Notes under the pieces: generated by a model | Told to the model about the DNA's origin: nothing | What the model saw: the letters and a program-made list of their open reading frames with translations, nothing else | Database searches by the model: none | In this document: positions 32,607-41,300 of the stretch, in pieces | How positions within the stretch are numbered: the stretch's first letter is position 1 | How the letters are laid out: each line of letters opens with the position of its first letter | Origin: Lentilactobacillus parabuchneri DSM 5707 = NBRC 107865 | GTDB taxonomy: Bacteria; Bacillota; Bacilli; Lactobacillales; Lactobacillaceae | Length of the DNA stretch: 64,000 nt | Direction: 5' to 3' | NCBI RefSeq assembly: GCF_001435315.1 | Contig: NZ_AZGK01000003.1 | Span: 186,001-250,000, forward strand | Translations under genes and position numbers: made by a program

Positions 32607-33806
32607 ATGACAGCTAAACTACAAGTGCAACATCTTACCAAAATTTTCGGACGCCGGATTCAACGGGCCGAAGAATTAGTAAAAGAAGGTAAGTCAAAAG
32701 CTGAAATCTTAAAATCAGTTGGTGCAACCGTTGGTGTCAATGATGCCAACTTTGAGGTCAGTGATGGGGAAATCTTCGTCATCATGGGATTATCCGGAAG
32801 CGGGAAATCGACCATGATCCGAATGATCAACCGTTTAATTGAACCAACATCGGGAAAAGTCCTGATTGATGGGGAGAATTTAACCGATTTAGATAAAAAA
32901 GAATTACTGAACGTTAGACGTAACAAAATGAGTATGGTTTTTCAAAACTTTGCGCTGTTTCCCAACCGAACGATTATTGAAAACACCGCATACGGCTTGG
33001 AAATTAAGGGTGTCGCCAAAGACGAACGCTTAAAAAAAGCCCACGATGCCTTGGAATTGGTTGGCCTTCACGGGTACGATGACCAATTTCCAACCCAGTT
33101 ATCAGGTGGGATGCAACAGCGAGTTGGCCTGGCCAGAGCGTTGGCCAACGATTCAGAAATTCTTCTGATGGATGAAGCCTTCTCAGCATTGGACCCACTG
33201 AATCGAAAAGATATGCAGGATGAATTGTTGGATCTTCAGGAAAATCTCCACAAAACGATTGTTTTTATTTCCCATGATCTCAACGAAGCCCTTCGAATTG
33301 GTGATCGCATTATGATCATGAAGGATGGTGAGATTGTCCAAACCGGAACGCCTGAAGAAATTCTGACACAGCCTGCCGATGAATACGTTGAAAAATTCAT
33401 TGAAGACGTGGACCGCACCAAAGTCTTAACGGCTTCAAATGTCATGATTCGGCCGACGTTTGTCAACATTGACAAGGACGGTCCCCGGATCGCCATGCGC
33501 CGGATGCGTGAGAATGAAATTTCGTCGGTTTACGTGGTTGATAGCAAGCGTAAATTTGTTGGAGTCGTTGATGCCGCTCACGTGATGGACTTGATTAAAG
33601 AAAAGAATCGCGATCTTTCTTCTGTTGTTCAACGCGATGTGCCAACAACTTCGCCCGACACACCGATTACCGAAATCATGGAAACAATCTCGCAGACACC
33701 AATTCCATATGCGGTGGTTGACGGCGAGAACCATTTGCTGGGAATCATCATTCGAGGCGCCGTGCTTGGCGCAATTTCAGGAAATGAGGTGACCGAAGAT
33801 GAATAG
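32607..33806 (+). CDS. opuAA: Glycine betaine/proline ABC transporter ATPase with CBS domains
   Basis: This is the ATPase of an osmoprotectant importer. It has 399 residues from ATG 32607, 7 bases after AAGGAGG. Walker A is GLSGSGKST, the signature LSGGMQQRVGLARAL, and Walker B ILLMDEAFSALD. The C-terminal 130 residues form a tandem CBS pair, which in OpuA-type transporters senses ionic strength or nucleotides. It overlaps the permease gene by 8 bases. Confidence 0.93.
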   Translation: MTAKLQVQHLTKIFGRRIQRAEELVKEGKSKAEILKSVGATVGVNDANFEVSDGEIFVIMGLSGSGKSTMIRMINRLIEPTSGKVLIDGENLTDLDKKELLNVRRNKMSMVFQNFALFPNRTIIENTAYGLEIKGVAKDERLKKAHDALELVGLHGYDDQFPTQLSGGMQQRVGLARALANDSEILLMDEAFSALDPLNRKDMQDELLDLQENLHKTIVFISHDLNEALRIGDRIMIMKDGEIVQTGTPEEILTQPADEYVEKFIEDVDRTKVLTASNVMIRPTFVNIDKDGPRIAMRRMRENEISSVYVVDSKRKFVGVVDAAHVMDLIKEKNRDLSSVVQRDVPTTSPDTPITEIMETISQTPIPYAVVDGENHLLGIIIRGAVLGAISGNEVTEDE

Positions 33807-34650
33807 CATTCCACAATTACCCGTATCAAGTTGGATCGATCATTTTGTGAACTGGTTGGCTAGTTTCGAAGGCTTCTTCAACGGCGTCACGAATTTTATT
33901 GGCGGCATTATTAACGGCTTCCAATGGATCTTTGACGTTTTGCCAATTTGGTTGTTTATGTTAATTATTGTTGGGGCAACGTATTGGTTGAACCGCAAAA
34001 CCAAACACTGGACACTTTTGATTTTTGAAGTTATTGGCTTGCTTTATATCTGGAACCAGGGATTCTGGCGCGACATGACTCAAACGTTAACGTTGGTTCT
34101 GACGTCGAGCTTGATTGCCTTAGTGATCGGCGTTCCGCTTGGAATTTGGATGGCAAAGTCACGTGTGTTTGAAACAATCAATAAGCCAATTCTTGACTTC
34201 ATGCAGACCATGCCAGCCTTTGTTTATTTGATCCCCGCCGTTGCGTTCTTCGGCATTGGAATGGTTCCGGGCGTGATTGCTTCGGTGATTTTTGCAATGC
34301 CACCGACGATCCGAATGACTAATTTGGGCATTCGCCAAGTTCCAAATGATCTGATTGAAGCAGCTGATTCATACGGCTCGACTGGTTGGCAGAAGTTGTT
34401 CAAAGTTCAGCTGCCGCTGGCCAAATCAACTCTGATGGCAGGGGTTAACCAAAGTATGATGTTGTCACTGTCAATGGTTGTGATCGCGTCAATGATTGGG
34501 GCAATGGGACTTGGAAACAAGGTCTACTTTGCAGTTGGTCGAAACGATGCTGGTGGTGGCTTTGCCGCCGGGCTGGCAATCGTGATTCTAGCGATTATCC
34601 TTGATCGGATTACACAGGCAATCAATCGTACCAAGGTCCCTAAGTCTTAG
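33799..34650 (+). CDS. opuAB: Glycine betaine ABC transporter permease
   Basis: The 283-residue membrane protein has about six to eight hydrophobic segments and the cytosolic EAA-like loop EAADSYGSTGWQKLFKVQLPLA that contacts the ATPase. Unlike the fused BusAB/OpuABC of lactococci, the binding domain is encoded separately downstream. Confidence 0.92.
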   Translation: MNSIPQLPVSSWIDHFVNWLASFEGFFNGVTNFIGGIINGFQWIFDVLPIWLFMLIIVGATYWLNRKTKHWTLLIFEVIGLLYIWNQGFWRDMTQTLTLVLTSSLIALVIGVPLGIWMAKSRVFETINKPILDFMQTMPAFVYLIPAVAFFGIGMVPGVIASVIFAMPPTIRMTNLGIRQVPNDLIEAADSYGSTGWQKLFKVQLPLAKSTLMAGVNQSMMLSLSMVVIASMIGAMGLGNKVYFAVGRNDAGGGFAAGLAIVILAIILDRITQAINRTKVPKS

Positions 34651-34662
34651 AAAGGGGTTACT

Positions 34663-35565
34663 ATGCGAAAAAATCACAATAAATTTTTATTAGCGATTGC
34701 GATGTTCTTCTCTGTCATCCTGCTCTCAGGGTGCGGGACGAAACTTGCCGCTTATAATCCTCATGAAAGTGTTGGTAAACAGATTAACTACACGATCACT
34801 GGAATTGAGGCCGGAGCCGGCATTATGTCCAGTACACAAAACGCCATGAAGGCATACGGATTAAACAACGATAAGTGGCAACTTCAGACCAGTTCAACGG
34901 CTGCGATGACCAGTACCCTTGGCAAATCGATCAAGAACCACCAGCCGATCGTGGTAACCGGCTGGACGCCACATTGGATGTTTACAAAATACAACTTAAA
35001 GTTCTTGAAGGACCCTAAGAATGTTTATGGTAAAGCAGAAGACATTCATACAATTGTCAGAAAGGGACTCAAGAAAGATAAACCTGAAGCCTATGAAATG
35101 TTGAACCGTTTCAACTGGAAGCCTGCTCAAATGGCTGATGTGATGTTGAAGGTGAACAAGGGAGAAGATCCTCATAAAGCCGCAAATGACTGGATTAAAG
35201 CCAATCAAAAGCAGGTTGATACTTGGACAAAGGGAATTAAACACGTTCATGGTCAATCGATCAAACTCACCTATGTTGCGTGGGACTCTGAAATTGCCTC
35301 AACCAACGTGGTGGCCAATGTCTTGAGGTCACTGGGGTATAAGGTCGACATTCAGGCAATGGAAGTTCAACCATTATGGGCTTCGATTGCTACAAACGCT
35401 GCAGACGGCATGGTCAGCGCCTGGTTGCCAACAACTCAGGGGTTGTACTACAAGGACTATAAAGGCAAATTTGTCGACTTGGGCGCCAATCTTCATGGTG
35501 CCAGAGTTGGTCTGGCAGTTCCAACCTATATGAAGAACGTCAATTCAATTGGCGATTTGAAATAG
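34663..35565 (+). CDS. opuAC: Glycine betaine-binding lipoprotein with circularly permuted lobes
   Basis: This is a 300-residue lipoprotein with lipobox LLSGC (Cys near residue 24). The segment that is normally C-terminal in OpuAC, with IEAGAGIMSSTQ and IVVTGWTPHWMFTKY, comes first (about residues 43-190). The normally N-terminal segment, with LTYVAWDSEIASTNVV and SAWLPTTQG, comes second (about 200-300). A domain-swapped order is known for some lactococcal-type OpuAC proteins. Tryptophans of the betaine cage (VAWDS, TGWTPHW, SAWLP) are retained. AAAGGGG precedes the ATG. Confidence 0.92.
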   Translation: MRKNHNKFLLAIAMFFSVILLSGCGTKLAAYNPHESVGKQINYTITGIEAGAGIMSSTQNAMKAYGLNNDKWQLQTSSTAAMTSTLGKSIKNHQPIVVTGWTPHWMFTKYNLKFLKDPKNVYGKAEDIHTIVRKGLKKDKPEAYEMLNRFNWKPAQMADVMLKVNKGEDPHKAANDWIKANQKQVDTWTKGIKHVHGQSIKLTYVAWDSEIASTNVVANVLRSLGYKVDIQAMEVQPLWASIATNAADGMVSAWLPTTQGLYYKDYKGKFVDLGANLHGARVGLAVPTYMKNVNSIGDLK

Positions 35566-35638
35566 CGAATCCGGCGAATCAGCGGAACAACACTGGTTGG
35601 TAAAGGATCTTTTAGAAAATTAATAACTTACCAAGTGA

Positions 35639-35671
35639 AGCCATCGAGCACCGACTCGATGGTTTTTTTAT
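35639..35671 (+). terminator. Terminator of the opuA operon
   Basis: CCATCGAG and CTCGATGG pair perfectly around CACCGA and run into seven Ts. Confidence 0.92.
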
Positions 35672-35723
35672 GGCGTCAATAGTTCACTGATTCACATCTA
35701 AGAACATAATTTCAACGGCTTTC

Positions 35724-35752
35724 TTTACATTTGTTCGAGAATCCTGTAAACT
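35724..35752 (+). promoter_or_regulatory. deo operon promoter overlapping an inverted repeat
   Basis: TTTACA (35724-35729) and TAAACT (35747-35752) are spaced by 17 bases. The same bases form an inverted repeat, TTTACA ... TGTAAA (35724-35729/35745-35750), a plausible operator for the SorC-type regulator of this operon. The regulator assignment is inference. Confidence 0.6.
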
Positions 35753-35780
35753 GTCCATATAAAGAAATGAAAGGGGTTAC

Positions 35781-36452
35781 ATGACCATGACTAAAGATTT
35801 AACAACAGCTCAACTCGCAAAATATTTAGACCACACAAATTTGAAACCAGAAGCAACTGAGGCAAGCATCCGCCAAACATGTGAAGAAGCAATCAAGTAC
35901 AACACTGCTTCAGTTTGTATCAATTCACACTGGATTCCGTTGGCAGCGGACCTATTAAAGGACACGACTGTTAACCCAATTACCGTTGTCGGCTTTCCAT
36001 TAGGGGCCACCAATACGGCTGCCAAAGTCTACGAGGCCATCACCGCGATTGACGACGGCGCCGAAGAAATCGACATGGTTTTAAATGTCGGCGAATTAAT
36101 TTCCGGCAACCTTGAGTTTGTCACAAAAGATATTCAAGCCGTTGCCGAAGCGTGTCATGCAAAGCAAAAACTGCTGAAAGTGATCTTTGAAACCTCACTT
36201 TTAAATGATGAACAAATCGTCAATGCTTGTCACGCTTCTGAAAAAGCCGGCGCAGACTATGTCAAAACTTCAACCGGATTTAGCTCAGAGGGTGCCACCC
36301 TTCATAACGTGGCCTTGATGCGAAAGACCGTTGGCGACAAGCTGGGAGTTAAAGCATCCGGTGGGATTCACTCCCGAGAAGAAGCCTTGGCCATGATCGA
36401 AGCAGGAGCCAGTCGATTAGGTGTCAGCGCAACCGTCAAGATTTTGGCTTAA
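35781..36452 (+). CDS. deoC: Deoxyribose-phosphate aldolase
   Basis: DeoC cleaves 2-deoxyribose-5-phosphate to acetaldehyde and glyceraldehyde-3-phosphate. It has 223 residues (221 if ATG 35787 is used, which is better spaced from AAAGGGG). The Schiff-base lysine is in [12 protein letters not shown], and a second essential lysine in VKASGGIHS. First gene of deoC-deoB-deoD-regulator. Confidence 0.95.
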   Translation: MTMTKDLTTAQLAKYLDHTNLKPEATEASIRQTCEEAIKYNTASVCINSHWIPLAADLLKDTTVNPITVVGFPLGATNTAAKVYEAITAIDDGAEEIDMVLNVGELISGNLEFVTKDIQAVAEACHAKQKLLKVIFETSLLNDEQIVNACHASEKAGADYVKTSTGFSSEGATLHNVALMRKTVGDKLGVKASGGIHSREEALAMIEAGASRLGVSATVKILA

Positions 36453-36478
36453 ACGACCATTTTAGGGGAGGCATTTTG

Positions 36479-37675
36479 ATGAAGACAGCGAAATATAAAC
36501 GAATTTTTGGTATCGTGATGGATTCGGTGGGAACTGGCGAAGCGCCGGACGCGGCTAAGTTTGACGACGTTGGCTCGGACACCTTGGGGCACGTCGGTGA
36601 AGCGTATCAAGGCAAATTGGCGATTCCGAATCTACAAAAGTTAGGAATTTCCAATCTAAGACAGACGCCAATTCAAGGGGTTGACAAAGTCACGTCTCCA
36701 ATTGACTATTACGGAAAAATGCAAGAAACTTCTGCTGGTAAGGACAGCATGGATGGCCATTGGGAAATGATGGGGCTGCCTGTTCAAAAACCGCTGGACA
36801 CTTTTCCAAATGGGTTTCCAGCTGAAATTCTTCAAAAAATCGAGGCGTTCTCTGGTCGAAAAGTGATTGGCAATCGCCCTGAATCCGGAACCAAAATTAT
36901 CGCTGAACTTGGTGAGCAGCAGATGAAAACCGGTGACTTGATCATTTACACGTCGGGAGACTCGGTCTTACAAATCGCCGCCCATGAAGACGTGATTCCG
37001 CTTCAAGAATTATACAAAATTTGTGAATATGCACGAACGTTGGTCAACGGACCTGACTACACGATTGGCCGAATCATTGCCCGGCCATACGTTGGTCCGG
37101 ACAAAGATCACTTTACACGAACGGCCAACCGCCACGATTTTACACTGGAGCCAACCGGCACGACGGATCTGGACTACCTGCAAAAAGCGGGTGTTCACAC
37201 AGTCGGGATTGGGAAAATTAACGATATTTTCTCCGGTCATGGTATCGATGAGGGTTACCACAACGAAAGCAACATGGATGGCATGGATCATGTCGATCAC
37301 GTGATGGCAGAAGACTTTACCGGATTTTGCTTTACCAACTTGGTGGACTTTGACGCGATGTACGGTCATCGCCGAAATCCAATCGGGTTTGGTGAGGCAT
37401 TGATGGACTTTGACAAACGACTGGGAACGGTGCTTGAAAACTTGAAAGATGACGATCTGTTGTTGATTACCGCTGATCACGGCAATGATCCGGGCTTTAA
37501 AGGCAGCGATCACACCAGGGAATTGGTGCCGTTGTTGGCCTACTCGCCGTCAATGACAACCAGTGGTTCTCTGGGCGTTCGGCAGACGTTTGCTGACTTT
37601 GGTGCGACCGTTCTCGACAACTTTGGCATGACAGGCAATTCTGTTGGCAGTTCCTTTTTGACTGATTTGAAATAA
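36479..37675 (+). CDS. deoB: Phosphopentomutase
   Basis: DeoB interconverts (deoxy)ribose-1- and 5-phosphate, feeding DeoC. It has 398 residues of the alkaline-phosphatase superfamily. The metal-binding motif [13 protein letters not shown] is at the N-terminus and [13 protein letters not shown] near residue 325. ATG 36479 follows GGGGAGG; the preceding TTG is rejected. Confidence 0.95.
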   Translation: MKTAKYKRIFGIVMDSVGTGEAPDAAKFDDVGSDTLGHVGEAYQGKLAIPNLQKLGISNLRQTPIQGVDKVTSPIDYYGKMQETSAGKDSMDGHWEMMGLPVQKPLDTFPNGFPAEILQKIEAFSGRKVIGNRPESGTKIIAELGEQQMKTGDLIIYTSGDSVLQIAAHEDVIPLQELYKICEYARTLVNGPDYTIGRIIARPYVGPDKDHFTRTANRHDFTLEPTGTTDLDYLQKAGVHTVGIGKINDIFSGHGIDEGYHNESNMDGMDHVDHVMAEDFTGFCFTNLVDFDAMYGHRRNPIGFGEALMDFDKRLGTVLENLKDDDLLLITADHGNDPGFKGSDHTRELVPLLAYSPSMTTSGSLGVRQTFADFGATVLDNFGMTGNSVGSSFLTDLK

Positions 37676-37689
37676 ACGGAGGCAATCAT

Positions 37690-38403
37690 ATGAGTACACA
37701 CATTGGTGCAAAAGCCGGCGACATTGCCGACACTGTTTTGATGCCCGGCGATCCGCTGCGGGCAAAATTCATCGCTGAAACCTATTTGGATAACCCGGTT
37801 CGATACAGTGAAGTCAGAAATATGTTTGGCTATACCGGGACCTATAAGGGCAAACGCATTTCAATCCAAGGATCCGGAATGGGCATTCCGTCGCTGGCTA
37901 TCTACACGACTGAGCTGATTAAAGAGTACGGTGTCAAAACCATTTATCGGGTGGGGTCGTGTGGCGGCATGAGCCCGGACGTTAAAATTCGTGACGTGAT
38001 TCTTGGTCAGGCCGGCACCACGGATTCATCAATTATCCAAAACACATTTGGACCTGGTATGTATTATTCCCCGATTGCTGACTTTGGGCTGTTGGATTCG
38101 GCATATCATACGGCTGAAGAAATGGGGATTAACACCAAAGTTGGCAATATTTTCGCTGCCGATCGCTTCTACAATGACGAACTGGACATTCATAAATTAA
38201 TTGACTACGGCGTTTTGGCAACTGAAATGGAGACGGCTGGACTCTACTTATTAGCCGCAAAGCACCACGTTCGGGCGTTGACAATTCTGACCGTGAGCGA
38301 TCATCTGCTCACCGGAGAAGCACTGTCTGCCAAGGAGCGGGAGACATCATTTGATGAGATGGCACGATTGTCATTGGAAACGGCAATTAAAAATATGGAC
38401 TAA
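37690..38403 (+). CDS. deoD: Purine-nucleoside phosphorylase, DeoD type
   Basis: DeoD phosphorolyses purine (deoxy)nucleosides, producing the (deoxy)ribose-1-phosphate used by DeoB. It has 237 residues, the hexameric bacterial type. Motifs include VLMPGDPLRAKFIAE, GSGMGIPSLAIY and the active-site region ATEMETAGLYLLA, with the catalytic aspartate in VSDHL. Confidence 0.95.
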   Translation: MSTHIGAKAGDIADTVLMPGDPLRAKFIAETYLDNPVRYSEVRNMFGYTGTYKGKRISIQGSGMGIPSLAIYTTELIKEYGVKTIYRVGSCGGMSPDVKIRDVILGQAGTTDSSIIQNTFGPGMYYSPIADFGLLDSAYHTAEEMGINTKVGNIFAADRFYNDELDIHKLIDYGVLATEMETAGLYLLAAKHHVRALTILTVSDHLLTGEALSAKERETSFDEMARLSLETAIKNMD

Positions 38404-38421
38404 CAAAATTGGAGCGATCAC

Positions 38422-39369
38422 ATGGCTGAAATCAGGGACATCACAAAGTTAAAGCAAAGTTTGCGCGTGGCCGAATTATATTTTCAGGATAATCTCAGTC
38501 AAATTGAAATTTCTGATAAGGTGGGCGTTTCGCGGCCGACCGTTTCGCGGCTCCTGCAGTATGCCAAGGATAATGGGTTGGTAAAAATTGAGATCGTCAA
38601 TCCATTGGTGGACTCACAGGTGCTGGCTCAACAGTTAACCGAGAAATACGGTGCCGAATTTCATGTGGTCCCCAACAATTATGCAGGTGTTACCAACCCG
38701 CAAGACAGCGTTGGAAAATACACCGCGGATTTCATTTCCACAATTGTTGAACCCGGCGATATTATCGGCATTGGCTGGGGGTCCACGATCCATTCGGTTA
38801 CTAAACAGCTCGAAGAACAGGATGTATCCGGCATCCGGGTGGTCCAACTTAAAGGCAGCATCAGCCATTCCCAGGAAAAAACGTGGGCTTATGAAAGCGT
38901 CAATGAGTTGGCGCAAGCCTATCACACCCGTCCCGAATATTTACCGTTGCCGGTTATTTTTGACAATAAGGTCACTAAGGACATGGTTGAAAGTGACTGC
39001 CATATCAAACATATTCTGGACCTGGGGCGACAGGCCAACGTGGCGTTGTTTACCGTTGGGACCGTCCGGAGTGAAGCACTAATCTTTCAGTTAGGCTACT
39101 TTAATGAGCAGGAAAAAGCCCAACTTCAAAAAGATGCCATTGGCGACATCTTCTCCCGTTTTGTGGACGGAAATGGTCAAATTGTCAATTCTCAAATTGA
39201 TGAGCGGACCATCGGAATTCAACTGAATGAACTGAAAAGCAAACGCTACGCCATTTTGGTTGCCACTGGGAATCGTAAGGTCGCTGCCGTCCACGCGGCG
39301 CTGACGGCGCATTACACCAACTGTGCGATCCTGGATCAAAGTTTGGCACAATTATTACTGGACTATTAA
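38422..39369 (+). CDS. deoR: SorC/DeoR-type sugar-binding transcriptional regulator
   Basis: The 315-residue protein has an N-terminal helix-turn-helix (NLSQIEISDKVGVSRPTVSRLL, about residues 22-43) and a large SorC sugar-phosphate-binding domain. Within the deo cluster it is most likely the deoxyribose-5-phosphate-responsive repressor, equivalent to Bacillus DeoR. That specific role is inferred from context. Confidence 0.88.
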   Translation: MAEIRDITKLKQSLRVAELYFQDNLSQIEISDKVGVSRPTVSRLLQYAKDNGLVKIEIVNPLVDSQVLAQQLTEKYGAEFHVVPNNYAGVTNPQDSVGKYTADFISTIVEPGDIIGIGWGSTIHSVTKQLEEQDVSGIRVVQLKGSISHSQEKTWAYESVNELAQAYHTRPEYLPLPVIFDNKVTKDMVESDCHIKHILDLGRQANVALFTVGTVRSEALIFQLGYFNEQEKAQLQKDAIGDIFSRFVDGNGQIVNSQIDERTIGIQLNELKSKRYAILVATGNRKVAAVHAALTAHYTNCAILDQSLAQLLLDY

Positions 39370-39433
39370 TGAAAAGCCCAGGTCACGGCAGACCAGGCTA
39401 AGATAATGAATTAGGCTTTGCTAAACAAAGAAA

Positions 39434-39447
39434 TGTAACCGTTTACC
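39434..39447. promoter_or_regulatory. cre-like site upstream of pdp
   Basis: TGTAACCGTTTACC is a near-perfect palindrome around CG and matches the CcpA consensus TGNAARCGNWWNCA with two mismatches (C for R, final C for A). It lies about 30 bases before the pdp ATG and would block transcription there. Catabolite repression of nucleoside phosphorylases is plausible. Confidence 0.5.
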
Positions 39448-39476
39448 GGAAGCTTAATTTGAAAGGAGTTTTGACG

Positions 39477-40778
39477 ATGAGAATGGTTGATGTGATCCAT
39501 GCGAAACGCGCTGGTCAACAATTAACTGATGAACAAGTTCAATTTTTCGTTGATGGGGTTGTTTCTGGTGAAATTCCAGATTACCAAATTAGCGCACTAT
39601 TGATGGCAATTTATTTTCAGGGGATGACCAGCGAGGAGCAGTCCAAGCTGACGATGACCATGATGACCTCGGGGGATCATTTGGATCTAAGCGATATTCC
39701 CGGCGTAAAGGTTGATAAACATTCGACTGGCGGCGTTGGGGATAAGACCAGTATTCCGCTGGCAGCCGTTGTGGCGGCCCTGGGAATTCCAGTGCCGATG
39801 ATTTCCGGTAGGGGGCTTGGCCATACTGGCGGTACCTTGGATAAGCTGGAAGCCATTCCTGGATACCAAGTTGAAATTAGCGAGCAGGATTTTATTGCGC
39901 AGGTGAAAAAAGATAAGCTGGCAATTATTGGCGCAACCGGCAATATTGCCCCTGCCGACAAGAAAATTTATGCCTTAAGGGATGTGACCGATACGGTTGA
40001 TTCAATCCCATTGATTGCCAGTTCGATTATGAGTAAGAAAATTGCTTCCGGTGCCGATGCCTTGGTTATCGATGTCAAAACAGGGGCCGGGGCGTTTATG
40101 AAGACTCTAGACGACTCTCGCGCACTGGCGAAGGCGCTGGTGGGAATCGGAAAGAGTGTCGGCATGCAGTGCATGGCCTTGATTACAGATATGAATCAGC
40201 CCTTGGGAGATGCGATTGGCAACGCCCTTGAGATAAAAGAATCGATTGATTTATTAAAGGGCAACGGACCGGCCGATTTGGAGAAATTGATCGTTGTGAT
40301 CGGCGGCTACATGGCAGTGATGGGCGGTAAAGCGTCAACGACCGAAGAAGGTCAACAGCTCTGTGAGCAGGTGATTCATAACGGCGCGGCGCTGGATCGG
40401 TTCAAAGCCATGATTGCTGATCAAGGTGGCGACGCAAACGTTGTCGATGACCCAGAGCACCTTTTACCACAAGCGGCTTATCAAATTGATCTGCCTGCTA
40501 AGTCTGCGGGCGTGGTTTCCAAAATTGTCGCCGATGAAGTCGGTGTGGCCAGCATGCTGTTAGGTGGCGGCCGTCAAAAGGCTGGCGACAAGTTGGACTA
40601 TGCAGTTGGTATCATGCTTCACAAAAAGATTGGGGATCCCGTTTCAACTGGTGAATCGCTATTGACCATTTACAGTAACCGGGAAAACGTCGACGATATT
40701 TCTGATCTTTTATACCAAAATATTGAAATCTCAGAGTCGGCAGAAAAGCCAACGCTCATTTATGAGACAATTGAATAA
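39477..40778 (+). CDS. pdp: Pyrimidine-nucleoside phosphorylase
   Basis: The enzyme phosphorolyses thymidine, deoxyuridine and uridine. It has 433 residues from ATG 39477, 8 bases after AAAGGAG. The family signature [16 protein letters not shown] is at about residue 108, and the phosphate-binding [12 protein letters not shown] near residue 80. It follows the regulator after a 107-base gap with a hairpin and the cre-like site, so it may be separately controlled. Confidence 0.95.
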   Translation: MRMVDVIHAKRAGQQLTDEQVQFFVDGVVSGEIPDYQISALLMAIYFQGMTSEEQSKLTMTMMTSGDHLDLSDIPGVKVDKHSTGGVGDKTSIPLAAVVAALGIPVPMISGRGLGHTGGTLDKLEAIPGYQVEISEQDFIAQVKKDKLAIIGATGNIAPADKKIYALRDVTDTVDSIPLIASSIMSKKIASGADALVIDVKTGAGAFMKTLDDSRALAKALVGIGKSVGMQCMALITDMNQPLGDAIGNALEIKESIDLLKGNGPADLEKLIVVIGGYMAVMGGKASTTEEGQQLCEQVIHNGAALDRFKAMIADQGGDANVVDDPEHLLPQAAYQIDLPAKSAGVVSKIVADEVGVASMLLGGGRQKAGDKLDYAVGIMLHKKIGDPVSTGESLLTIYSNRENVDDISDLLYQNIEISESAEKPTLIYETIE

Positions 40779-40792
40779 ACAGAGTGCCCACC

Positions 40793-40886
40793 GAACCGGG
40801 AACTTCGGAGCATTAGTGTAACAAACGCCTTTAACGCTGGGTTTGCGTTAAAGGTGTTTGTTGGACTAAGCGGACGAAGTTGGTTC
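40793..40886. other. Long multi-segment inverted repeat (extended hairpin) after pdp
   Basis: Complementary segments occur in mirrored order. GAACC (40793) pairs with GGTTC (40882), AACTTCG (40801) with CGAAGTT (40875), and TTAGT (40813) with ACTAA (40865). ACAAACGCCTTTAACGC (40821-40837) pairs with GCGTTAAAGGTGTTTGT (40845-40861), with one G-U pair, around a seven-base loop. No T run follows, so it is not an ordinary terminator. It may be a structured 3' UTR, a small RNA or a palindromic repeat element. Confidence 0.6.
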
Positions 40887-40925
40887 GCATAGCACGTTAA
40901 GCCAGGTAGTGTGGCATTACTAGGA

Positions 40926-40968
40926 GGAGGCCGAGTCAAAAGTTGATACTTTTGCTCGGCCTCCTTTT
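40926..40968 (+). terminator. Terminator downstream of pdp
   Basis: GGAGGCCGAG-T-CAAAAGT pairs with ACTTTTG-C-TCGGCCTCC around a TGAT loop and is followed by TTTT. The left flank is not A-rich, so it acts mainly on the plus strand. Confidence 0.85.
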
Positions 40969-40984
40969 AATGTCTGCGTTTAAA

Positions 40985-41052
40985 CAGAGACCCCGGCCCA
41001 TTTGAAGTGGGCGGCGCAAATTTTTGAGGTTAAACATACATAGCGGTCTCTG
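40985..41052. other. Second structured element in the pdp-fabZ1 gap
   Basis: CAGAGACC (40985-40992) and GGTCTCTG (41045-41052) form perfect outer arms. Inside is the hairpin GCCCATT/AGTGGGC around TGA (40996-41013). From about 41060 to 41110 further short complementary pairs occur in nested order (GAAG/CTTC, CCAG/CTGG, GCCG/CGGC). No coding ORF is convincing on either strand. Confidence 0.45.
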
Positions 41053-41141
41053 AATGAATCGAAGCAAATTCCCAGACTAGCCGACTTGCGGCAAATGGCA
41101 TTTCCTGGTAAACTTCAAAACAGCAACATGTGGTATCGAAA

Positions 41142-41164
41142 TTTAGTTTGATATTCAAACTAAA
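41142..41164. promoter_or_regulatory. FabT box 1 (perfect palindrome over the -35)
   Basis: Ten-base arms TTTAGTTTGA and its exact complement are separated by TAT. This matches the AGTTTGA-N3-TCAAACT pattern known for FabT of streptococci and lactococci. It covers the -35 element of the fab promoter, and fabT itself is the second gene of the operon. Confidence 0.85.
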
Positions 41165-41176
41165 TTGGGTTATTAT
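41148..41176 (+). promoter_or_regulatory. Promoter of the fab/acc operon
   Basis: TTGATA (41148-41153) inside FabT box 1 and TATTAT (41171-41176) are 17 bases apart. Transcription would start near 41183, leaving a leader of about 118 bases. Confidence 0.8.
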
Positions 41177-41199
41177 GATCTTTGTCCTATATGGATACA

Positions 41200-41274
41200 G
41201 GTAAAAGATCAATTAAACGCAATCGTTTTGTTTTATTAGTTTGATAGTCGAACTAATTTAGCTGATCTTTTACC
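41200..41274. repeat. 12-bp inverted repeat enclosing FabT box 2
   Basis: GGTAAAAGATCA (41200-41211) and its perfect complement TGATCTTTTACC (41263-41274) flank 51 bases that contain the second FabT box. In RNA this makes a long stem-loop in the 5' leader just before the fabZ1 ribosome binding site. Confidence 0.75.
41235..41257. promoter_or_regulatory. FabT box 2 within the leader
   Basis: ATTAGTTTGA-TAG-TCGAACTAAT has the same 10-3-10 architecture with one arm mismatch. Centres of the two boxes are 93 bases apart. A downstream operator would act as a roadblock or allow looping between FabT dimers. Confidence 0.8.
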
Positions 41275-41300
41275 AGTTTGTAAGTGAAAGGAAGAAATCA

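Noticed and set aside
40820-40862. Hairpin ACAAACGCC... as the pdp terminator
   Set aside because: No T tract follows; the terminator with Ts is at 40926-40968.
41030-41212. 60-codon minus-strand ORF in the pdp-fabZ1 gap
   Set aside because: No ribosome binding site, cysteine run and composition unlike neighbours, and it crosses FabT box 1 and the fab promoter.
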